A stretch of DNA of 64,000 nucleotides from NCBI GenBank assembly GCA_028673005.1, contig CM054118.1:85685855-85749854 (forward strand). Reading direction: 5' to 3'. Made by a program: the position numbers and the translations under genes. Positions 54,100-64,000 of the stretch are shown here, piece after piece. The notes under the pieces are model-generated. The model had not been told where the DNA came from. It worked only from the letters and a program-made list of their open reading frames with translations, and made no database searches. The number at the start of each line of letters is the position of its first letter. Position 1 is the first letter of the stretch. The stretch comes from Tanypteryx hageni (taxonomy: Eukaryota > Arthropoda > Insecta > Odonata > Petaluridae).

Positions 54100-55800
54100 A
54101 CTTTTCTGGCCCTACGTTAGGCCAACTATTACAAATGGCCTTAGGTCAATGTCCCAGAGCCTCGAAGAGAAACTGATTTAATGGGTAAAAAAAATGACAG
54201 ATAAATTGTAACGATTAATCTTTCATCGAATGTATCTCTCCTAATAGGACAATATCAGTGTAACACTATCGCCGCGAGACTTATTTGCATTTCTTCATTA
54301 AGAGGAGTGACCTTGGTTCCGTCGAGTATCACGTTATCTTATTTAATCGACATTCCTTCTAGGATTAAGCCTAAATTCAGAACCTGCGTCAATTCTGATA
54401 ATGTTGTTTTTTTTAAATGGAAGCTAAAATATTTCCTCCAACGGCGTAATGTGATTTTCGAGGGCATTCCATTATGTTCAATTTTGTCTCGGTCGTGTCA
54501 GAATAAATTGTTTTAGTTATAAAATAATATCATGTGATTATTCAAGGTTTCAATTGCTTCTCTGATATCATTAAGAACTGAAACAAACGATAATTGTATT
54601 TTTCAGTTTCGATATCCCTACAATTGTTGTTTGCTGCACCCAGTCTGAGAAGTCGTTGGAATAATACGTAAACTTATAATTAATTTTCTTCTACCCGGCG
54701 TGAATAATATTCCTGAAATTCTAAATCTACCTTCTACTTTATTTTATTTAGCTAATTTGATAACAGTAAAAGATGCAATGAGTCGTTAGATGTGTTTCGA
54801 TTTATCGAGGATTATTGAGCTCGTATAGGCTTCGAGGACAACACATTGCAACCATGACAACGATGTGTGAAGACGCTTCCATAAAATCTCACATTTCGCT
54901 TGCTGAAGATCGTACGTTAAATACACAGAGAGAGAGAAAAGAAAATAATTTCCGAAGATTTTTTTGAGTTAGGGTTAAATAAGATCGAACAGCAAAACGA
55001 TGGATCGTTTTCTGATGGAGGAGGTCGTGTGCTTACTGATCGCGTTATCAGAGATTGTATTTATAATTATTACTTGCTTATATTGCTTTTGCAACGATAA
55101 ATGGCTTGGGAGAAATATAAAAGGACGCCAATTATTCATAAAAGTTCGAATTTAAAATATTATCTTTGGACTGCTCTAAGCATTCGCTATCACATTTGCA
55201 GTAATGTGGTGGCAAAAAGCACTCATTTTGGCGCATAACCTTTAATCCAGCAATTTGTCATTCTCCGCACGCCGCGCCATCGCACGAATTCTCGTCATGG
55301 TAACAAGGGGTCGTCACGGTTTCTCGCTCCCTGACGAGGAAAATGGCAATCGAGAGACGAAATGGTGTGGAGCATATCGGGATGTTTGGGATGGGAAATC
55401 CACGCCCAAGATTCTAAGAATCGAAATGCGAAGTTTTTTTTTACCGGAGACCGGTTTGTTGTTATTTTTAAAATGCCCATAAAGGAGTGGTGATTCTATG
55501 TTTTTGCTTCTCCACAGGTTGTCTTGGGAACGCTGTAATTAATTCTCCCTTGGATCACGAAGAATAAAAAGCGAGTAAAGAACACGTGACAACCATAAAG
55601 ATCGATCGATGGTGAAGGTCCATGTAAAGTACTAATTAAGCAATATATATATGTATATATATGTATATATAATGTTCGAAAAATAAGCCGCTGTCGTGGA
55701 AAGTGGAGTTCCATAAACCGAATTATTTGATTTTGATATGATATTTCCCTGTCATATGTCCAGTAATGTCAAAAAGTAAAATAGAATTTCGAATATATAA
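54100..55800. other. non-genic DNA
   Basis: No supported gene. Frames at 55255-55482 (+) and 55295-55480 (-) overlap each other and lack domains. A short TATATATATG microsatellite lies at about 55644-55670. Confidence 0.3.
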
Positions 55801-55809
55801 ATTCTCAAT

Positions 55810-55945
55810 AATGTAAATAAAAAAGAATACTGTAAATTTCCACTAGACAAATTTATCAGGTTATGATACTGTAACAGGCGAAACCGGTCGCAATAAATCT
55901 GTCTAGTGTAAATTTACAATATTCTTTTTTATGTACATTATAGAA
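55810..55945. repeat. foldback element with about 43-bp arms
   Basis: The left arm AATGTAAATAAAAAAGAATA...CTGTAAATTTCCACTAGACA pairs with the right arm TGTCTAGTGTAAATTTACA..., then ATTCTTTTTTATGTACATT. The loop of about 46 nt contains CAGGCGAAACCGGTCGC. The layout (long stem, GCGAAACCGGTC loop edge) resembles the other foldback family near 18.1 kb in style but not in sequence. Confidence 0.75.
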
Positions 55946-56089
55946 TTTTTCCACGAAGTAGAGCCCTCCCTAGTGGAATATAAAATTATCCATACTTAAT
56001 GTCGATAACGGGAGGCGGAATCTTTACAAATGACGGCTCTCAAGAGGACAGCCTGATCCTGACAATATTATTTGCCATTGTCCCGTCGG

Positions 56090-56450
56090 CTTTAATTCCG
56101 ACCGCTTCGCCCCAGAGGAGCGAGGCTGTTCTGAGGGTTGGGAGGATTGGGTGGGGTGGGGAGGGAAGGTGGGGTGGAGGCGGGAGGAGGTCGTAGGCGG
56201 AGGAGCAGTCACTCCGCCGCCGGACACATCCGCCCGGTAGGACCCACCCACGCGCCAGTCGCGCTGAAGGGTGCATCAGAAAACTTTGGTAGAATAAGAG
56301 AATTAGCGGAAGATAGGCGTTTACAAGGGATTGCTTGGTCGCTGGGTCCGCCGCGGAAGAAGAGGGCGTTCGCTTCGAAGGTACGCTCGCTCGCTCAGCC
56401 GCCCACTTTTTGGCTGCAGCTGGAAAATCGGGGGAGGTGACGTCAGGTGT
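56090..56450. promoter_or_regulatory. GC-rich patch with palindromic CRE
   Basis: A GC-rich block contains GGGTGGGGAGGG words, CCGCCGC, CTCGCTCGCTC and a perfect TGACGTCA at 56438-56445. It could be a promoter or enhancer; no TATA/initiator pair was identified. Frames across it on both strands have no domain. Confidence 0.4.
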
Positions 56451-57359
56451 AGCTTGCGCGCCCTTGGGATTTTCGAAAAATGATTGGTCCTAGGAGAAGA
56501 AACTGGCTTCGTCTCAATGTGCAACTCTGTATAGATTATTTTTTGAATTGTCGACTTTGATTCCACAAGACTGATTTCAGCGTATTCTAAAGTAATTTAC
56601 GTGGTCGAATTAAAGCCAAGTAATTGCTGTTGAGCAAATTAATGCATGGCACTGTAAATTGACAAATATTTTCGGGTGTTAAAAAAAATATATTATAGAA
56701 AAATAAGCAGGTATTATAATGCCATTTCTATACATACTTTTCTTAAAAGCCCAATAAAAATCATTACTTGTAGTGACATGAATTTGGACGCGAAAGACGG
56801 GATATTCGTTTTGTTTTGATAATAGAATGATAAGAGACATAACAATCTTGAGAAGAAAGGAGCGCAAATTTATGATGAAGTAATACATAGCAGCTGTTCA
56901 ACTTTAGCAACATAAAACTAAAAAGCATACGCATTTGGTACCTATATCATGACATAAGTTTGAAACCCATAATTTCAACGTGAAGTTATTCATTACAGTT
57001 TAAAAAATTTCTTCGTGATCTTATCAACTTCCAAGACTAAAAATAATTAATTAAATTCTAATAAATGTTCTCCGTATGCACTGAAATGTCTCCTTATGAT
57101 AATCACGCTTCAAACAATGTCCGCAAGTAAAGCGCAGAGATCTTTCCATCGATAAATTCAAAATTTAATTTAATAAGAATGGTTTTCGCGGACGTCTCCA
57201 TGGAGAACCTATAGAACATGTAAGAATATACAAAAAATCAAACTTTTTTAAAGGCTAAGCGATACGCGATGCGGTATGCTATCATTCTGCAAAAGAATTA
57301 ACGCATCAAGTTAGGCACAAAATGTCCGACTCACCAAAATCTCCATTTCTCGAAAAATA

Positions 57360-58350
57360 ACGCCGGCCGAAATCGCGACAAGACGTGCTGTCCTCTTCAC
57401 AGAGAACGCGTGATCGCTACTCTCCTGTTAGCCAGAGAGAACTCAGGAAGCTACGCTGCTCCGCTCTCGAGTCCTTCGAGAGTGTAAGTCTCCCTACCTC
57501 TTTCTCCCTCCTTCACACCACTTTTCCTCTCTCTCTCCCTCTCTCTCTCTTTCCGACCGCCGCCTTTCTCACACTCCTCTCTTCAAAGAGACGCCCTAGG
57601 TTACTGTGCTCCTGAGGCAGACCTCCTCCTCCGTTAAATACGAACGATTCTCGCAGGTTTCCTATAGTCGCTCTCTGCCCACTCCCTCCTCTCCTCCTCC
57701 CATCGGTTCGCATGGGCTGCTGTGGAGGTAGGAGGATGGAGGGGGAGGGAGGAGGGGAGACAAGGAGTTGGAGGTGGGGGGAGGGAGGATAGGCTGATGG
57801 CGAAAAAATAGGGGCGGATTGAACCCGGGCCGAAGAAGCATCTTAAGAGGAAGGAATATATACATACGGACAATAAAATCGGACTAATATGGCGAGAGGG
57901 GCAGGACGAATGGGAGGGAGGCAATGGGGGAGGTGGAAGAGGGGGAGAGGCGAAGGTTGGAGCTTTGGCGGTCAGGTACATTTGGCGTGTCCGGGGTGGT
58001 GAGGAGGGGTGATGGGGTGGAGAGGAACGTGTCCAAATGGAGGGCGCAAGGACGAGTTACGCGGGCGATTAGAAGCACGATTTTTCCGCCGCCGTGAAGG
58101 AATGGGTTAACGGAGGAGGAGAGACCTTTGAGGACGCGCGCAGGGTTTCTTTGAGGATACTGGTGTAACTGTGGTGAGGTATGCTCGGATCGTGGAGGGT
58201 GCTATTTTCTCCTCGGAGGGATTGGCGATGTGCGCCGAAAGGAATAGAAAGCGTGCTCGGAATGAGGATGGCGCGGCGCGAAGGGCGTGGAAGTAAACAA
58301 ACCACAGTCGAAGAGCGCATGGCGTTCGCGAATAATGCGGACACATAGGA
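57360..58350. other. GC/CpG- and CT-rich region, possible promoter and 5' exon
   Basis: From 57360 the sequence is CpG-rich (CGCCGGCCGAAATCGCG). CTTCGAGAGT|GTAAGTCTCC at about 57482 is a strong + strand donor that could end a non-coding exon of a gene reaching beyond the window. It is followed by a CT microsatellite (about 57528-57552) and purine-rich stretches on the + strand to 58350. Frames here are compositional. Confidence 0.35.
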
Positions 58351-61300
58351 GAGGAATTTCGACGGAAATTTGCGTTATTTTATTCGTAAGAATTTCTTAC
58401 GAGTGATTGATTATGGTGAGCTATTCCGCTCTAATATCGGCAGTGGTTATAATCAAATCGCCTGTACTTTGAATGTGGCATTAAAAATATTTTTATTGAG
58501 TTTAGTTTCAAGACTTCCTTATATTATAAATGAGGAAGTCATATGTTTGACTATAAACTCAATGAAGTGGATAAATATATCTGAACATGGCCTGGAGCCG
58601 GACCTGGGAGTTTTCATTGCCAATCCGATCCTGTACTATTTCTCCCATTCTTTAGTCTTCTAACACTGGGCAAGTGGAAGACTCAAATTCGACCCACTTT
58701 CATGTTTGGATCTTTCCTTCATTATTTCATTTAAAATTAGGACTAAAATGGTTTAGAAAAAACAGAACAAATTATGACAAATGTTAATTAAATTCAAATT
58801 TATACGTTCTGTATTTTCGATATTTATTAAAAAACGTTATAGTGAATTATTAGTACCATCATTGTTAAGTTCCCAAGCAAATTTATTCGAGAATTATTGA
58901 ATAATGAAAATGTTCGAACACTCATCACGTGACTCAGTGGCGACATCTACCGCCGAGTAAGAGAACCTTGAAATAATTATTTAAAAACTACATTTACCCT
59001 CACAAGGTCATTGACATAAAAATCATTATTAATTTTTATCACTAGATAATGAGCTTATTGCAAAATGAGAAGTATTCGTTCTCGCTTTCATCTCCTAAAG
59101 GGACAATGAGATCTCACGAAACCCGATGAGGGCGACGCGGACAAATCGCGTTGCGGCCGAGACTCTCTCACTCGAGCAATCGCCCCAAAGAGAGACGCAT
59201 CTAATAGATTCTAAGTTGTTTTCGTGTGGACGCGTTTATATCGAGTTTGTATCAACGTGGCAATTACGCCGAAGAGTCGCAATGAAAAGGGACGCAAAAA
59301 ATGGATCTCGCAAGCACGGAAGGGGTTGGGAGATACCAACCAACGCCCTCCATCCAGAGCCATGCTGGACACGGAGATTGTGACCGTGGCGATGTGTTGT
59401 CAAACGCATTGTTGCCGCTTCCTATTCGTTCCGTAAGTAAGACTTGAAATCGCCGAAAAGGATAGGTATAAATAAAATCTTTCGGGAAAAGAGGACGGCA
59501 ATGAAAAAAATGGCAAGGAGCGCCCCCCCCCCCTTTCCCTCTCCACCTCCCCCCTCTTTCCCCTTTTCCCCTCCCCACTTCATCTAGGGCGTTGCCGCGT
59601 GTCTTACGGAGAACGCCCGAATCGCTCTAGACTCGCGGAAGTGTAACATTTATTCTCAAAGGTGACAACAAAAAGGGTTGCGGACATAACACGCATTTAT
59701 TTCATTCTCTTTTCCTATAAGTATGCAATGAAATTATTTTCACCTCTATAAATAGATAGAATAATTTAAGACATGATATCTGTCTGGATTCTAACTTACA
59801 AACATTCATATTATTATCATTTAAGTCAATCTTGGATCGCCCAGAAAAACAAATGCAATAACAATTTTGAGGTATGTAGCTACTGTAGATAATAGCCTTC
59901 CGAAATGTAACAAATGTATGCAAACCAAGTCAAAATTGCAAAATCCTAGTTGTGAATGCATGAGATTGACTGACCTGATGGCAATTGAAAGTAGTCGATA
60001 CAAAAAACGCTTTGGCAAAATTATAAAAATTATTAGATTTTGATTATTATGAATTATTTATAGTAACGAGGGCTTTAGAGAAAATGTTTTTGCCTAAATT
60101 GTACAGCATCATAAATCATTAGTTCACTCAAAAGATTTAGATCTGTAGATCTTTTGAGAAATTGCATTTTAAATATAGATTTCAACGCACATGGGAAAAT
60201 ATTTTACTACGATTCAGGAGAAAACTATTTTCTTTTCCTCATGAAATATATTGCCGAAAAAGAGAAATGGTGACGATGATTGCCATTTTTTTTAGATTTT
60301 ACATATGATGATGGTAAATACGCAAAAGAAATCCTGAATTGTTAGTGAAAATAAATGATGTAGGATTTCACCATTTACGTTGTGAGCATCGGCCATTTGT
60401 CTGTTACTAAATAAATGTTCGCATTCCGACGTTTTACCAAGGGTTTACCACTTACGGCCGTTTGCCTGTTTGAGGCTCCTTAATAACTTCCTCTATCCAG
60501 TAAATTCACAACCTGTTTGTGTATTTGCACGCCTCCCATAAAATGTCGGCTGATGATTATGTGGTATCCATTGTGAATTTGAAACGCATACATTGACAAT
60601 GTGAGATCTAAGTTATCAGAGGTGGCGGAAAACGATTAATGAAAATATTACAAAGATTTCCACCCTCAGAAATCCGATTTCGAAAGTTCTCGTGTACCAC
60701 GAGATTCTTCAACGCTGGAGAGGCGTCATTAGTTCCTTGTGATTGTGACTTACAACATGTTGACATAGATATGATAAGGAAGGAATAAAGCGCAATTCTT
60801 CTGATCTCAAATGCCTAAATTTATGGGGATATTTCCGCCATATAAGCCTGTGATCATCCACTAGCTGGGTCGCAATAAAGTCGAAAAATCATACTTCGAG
60901 ATGTTATGACGCGGGAAATCAAGAGAACGAGCGGAAATATGAGCCGTTTCCACAAATATTCGATGACCACTCAGGTCGGGTCATCCGTCGTCGCAATTTA
61001 TCGGGAATTCGACCAACTTCATCTTTCTAACTTCTCCGAAATTCGGAGTTATAATATTCCTTCGACGGGACAAATCTTGGAGCATGTCGAAGTGTAACAT
61101 GTTCCATGCATTGCTATGCTAACTCTTTTGAAACAGCTTCACTCAAGCGCGACAGCTTCCTCTGTGGTTTGCCGCATTGTAGTTTTTTTTAAACAAATGA
61201 AAGACGAACTAAGTTCAAATAATACAACCAAACACAGCTCGGAGTATGCCGATTCGGGGAACAAATTTCGTCATTTATAAAAGACCTATGATCACGCTTA

Positions 61301-64000
61301 CCCATAAACACGGATAATTTGATTATGAAATTTAAGTATATTAATTATAATGTCTGTAAAAATATCCAAGTCTCCAGAAAATAAAATATTTAAGGTGTTC
61401 AAATTATACCTTTTTTGGTCTATTTATGTGTGAAAAAATATTTCTAAGAGCAAAAATAATATTGTTATAAAGTATCACACTGAATTAATTGTTGAGCTAT
61501 TAGCATGATACTAGTTAAATGACATATCGTTTGCCCCATACATTATATAATTGTTGTCATTGAAAGAAATGTTTTCATTTAGATCAGAATTCTCATAGCA
61601 AGAGAAAGATCAAGGACAGAGCGTAACTGGAAGAGAAACATGAAGCCAGACAATGAAAGTTTACATTTCGGGGGAGAACTTGAGAAATGTTTCAAATGAT
61701 CAAAACTTAAATGGTCATATTTTATAATATTCGGGTAGAAAAGTCGCAATTCACACATCTGAACGCAACTACAAACTAAAATTTTCTGGACGAGGAGGGA
61801 AGATTCAATGCAGTGATTATCCCTTATATATGTCCTATGAAAGCAATTTAAACATAGACTGCATCCAGATATTTGCGGAGAAAATTGCAAAGGAGGATAT
61901 ATGATATAACATGATGAATTTAGAAAAATAATAGTATAACTACTCAAAATTATTCAAGTATTCAAGAGATTCTTTTGAGAAGTGGACCTATCTCTCCAGT
62001 CACAGCAGAAAATACACTCGGCAACACTGTAAGCGCTGACCGGTTCCAAAAATGAAGCGTTGAAAGAGAAGCAATCACACAAAGGGAGTAAATAAAGTGG
62101 AGGCGAAGTAGAGAGAGAAAATTCGAATGGGAAGCGATTAAGGAGACTAGAAATGAGAGAGAGTAAGGCGAAGAAAGAGGTATGGAGGTGTTACTTGGAA
62201 GGACGGTGGGATGGAGAATTTGAAGTGCGTTGAGATCATATGCAACGAGGATATCGAACAGGAAAATAAACGGATGCATCGAAGAATATTTTGAGGGAGA
62301 GAGAGAGAGAAAGAAAGAGAGAGAGAGAAATTGGAAGAAAGACTAAATGAGGGGCAGACGAGTTGCATCACCACATTGGGTTACAGGAAAAAATCCTCCA
62401 TGGTTTCATTCGCTCGAACGAAATAATTAAGAAAGTAGAGAAACAAATCGACACAAGTGCGATGAATTGTGTATTTTTCTTAAATTGGTCATTTTACCAA
62501 AACCGCGATATTAAAACATGCTTTTCGGAAATCGATCTCGTGTTCACGAATGAAAAGGTGGAATAATTGTTTCTTCGGCAAAAGCCTTGCAATTTTCAAC
62601 ATAACAACAGATTAGAGCATTACTCTTTTGTTGCATTACCTCATGCTAAGTGTCCAACTTACTAGCTCTGTAAGATATTTACGATTACTCGACAGAATCG
62701 GATTCATTTCTCAAAAACAAAAAAAACACCCATAATTTTGAGGTGCAGCGTCAACTGTGATATTCTGCTTTTAAATTCTCATACTGGAGGCACCGATGTT
62801 CATCATCATGCAATGAAAATCAAATAAAGGTGTATTTAGCTTTTTTTATAAGAATGATGGTATGATTTTCCTTAACTGATTCTGTTCTATCTCATCATTA
62901 AGCTGGTAATTTATGCTTTTGTTCTGTTCAGGACACAGGACCACGCATGTTTGTGTCATATTTATTTGAAGGTGCCTTTTCCAGTCTTTTCCTGTCTCTT
63001 TATCATTAATACATTTAAAGGCATGGCTGATGGAGATGTGGAGAACTATTACTCTTCTTTAATTTTCCATTCATACTTTGAAAACAGTATTTTATTAAAT
63101 AAAAATTACAAAGTGCGATAATTTTTCTATATTGTGTCTGGTAAAGTAATTTCAAGGTCAGTTTAAAAATCATAAAATTTTGCTATACGTGATCCGATAC
63201 TCATTAAATTAACAAAAATAAATCATCATTTAACCAGTAACATGAATTCCAAGTATTTTATCTACAAACCACAGAGTTGCATTTCCAAAAACCGAAGTTA
63301 CCGATTCAGATCAGTTTGGTTAAATTAAAAAATCCACTCGTGCCGCGCATACTCAACAAGGGGCTCCAGGAACTCAAATCTAAAGAACTTTTCTATAAAA
63401 CAAAATTAGTTGGAAATTTGTTAGCAAAATTAAAAGAATTAATGGCATTCTTCATCCCATTTGATGTCGTTTCCTTCTTCCATAACATGCCTAACAGAAT
63501 AAAAATGGAATTTCTATCAAACTAAATCAAAGCCAAATATTATCTCACCTTAAGGTAGCAAAGTACTGAAATAGCAAAACATAACTTTCAGGTATAAAAC
63601 TAATATGAAAACAGAATATAGTCATTTTGATTCGAGCTCTACTTTTTTTGCAAAACTAAACTTCATTCGTCGACTCCAAAAAGCCGTTCAACGACCTCCC
63701 ATTGTGTATCTGTAACGTGAATTAACTCGTTGTGGGGCGAATAGTTTTATTAATAATTTAATATTTTATGTCGTCAACCTGATTATATGTAGTTGGTTTC
63801 AACTTTCATTACGTGTGCTTCAGAGTGGTCCATCAATGTATTTATTGTTGATAATTAACACTGCCGGGTATGGATGCATTTAAAAAATAAAAGTGTTTAA
63901 AATAAAACGCTCATGAATTGGTATTCGCGAGTAGTTCGACAAAAATGCTAGCGTAAATATGAATGACAAGAGATCGTTGAGGCGCGACGAGGAAGCAGCA
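58351..64000. other. AT-rich DNA without supported genes
   Basis: About 5.6 kb with no domain-bearing frame. A CpG-richer patch at 59110-59640, with a C run (59523-59533), may be regulatory. A GA microsatellite lies at 62297-62331. AAAAGATTTAGATCTGTAGA at 60129 is part of a small near-palindrome. Confidence 0.4.

Noticed and set aside
1..64000. A prokaryote-style operon, defence system or CRISPR array
   Set aside because: There are no dense same-strand gene runs, ribosome binding sites or spaced direct repeats; introns, hAT and piggyBac elements show a eukaryotic genome.

Overview
This window looks like nuclear DNA of an arthropod, most likely an insect. It is AT-rich, carries no operons, and has short GC-rich coding islands broken by GT-AG introns. 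One gene encodes a cuticular protein with a Rebers-Riddiford chitin-binding domain. The non-genic DNA is full of cut-and-paste transposon relics (hAT, piggyBac, pogo) and decayed LINE, Helitron and tRNA-derived repeats. I cannot name the order or species from sequence alone.

Genes. Four gene models can be supported. (1) A + strand terminal exon, 2735-4410, ends a secreted-looking Ala/Ser/Pro/His-rich repeat protein; its signal-peptide exon was not found. (2) A + strand gene has a TATA promoter near 27655, a non-coding first exon ending at 27762, a 5.3 kb intron, and coding exons 33110-33461 and 33858-34877. It encodes a 453-residue secreted protein with an acidic Ser/Asp tail that I do not recognise. 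(3) A - strand cuticular protein gene has coding exons 45564-45284, 44542-44044 and 43249-42770. The phases of these three exons agree exactly, and the chitin-binding domain lies across the junction of the first two. (4) A probable - strand terminal exon, 38608-38304, belongs to an unknown protein. Genes 1 to 3 look like secreted or extracellular-matrix products, which suggests a cuticle/matrix gene neighbourhood. That grouping is inference.

Mobile DNA. At 7121-9831 a pogo-like element with TA flanks contains a broken piggyBac element (7213-9200, TTAA flanks). A second deleted piggyBac lies at 19881-20477, and a piggyBac MITE at 32396-32677 sits in the long intron of gene 2. hAT-type non-autonomous elements lie at 14284, 15687, 20707, 27934, 39040, 40742, 41761, 42356 and 52069. 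Two of them (41761-42347 and 42356-42710) share one 8-bp target duplication, so the second landed exactly in the first one's duplication. A LINE reverse-transcriptase relic is at 31740-32290, a Pif1/Helitron helicase fragment at 45969-46406 (-), and a tRNA-like SINE head near 26250-26395 (-).

The rest. The remaining sequence is mostly AT-rich, with several CpG-rich patches (12.2, 27.2, 47.7, 48.8, 52.5, 56.2 and 57.4-58.3 kb) that could be promoters or enhancers, and a 0.7 kb polypurine tract at 50.6-51.4 kb. I saw no CRISPR arrays, rRNA genes or convincing intact tRNA genes.
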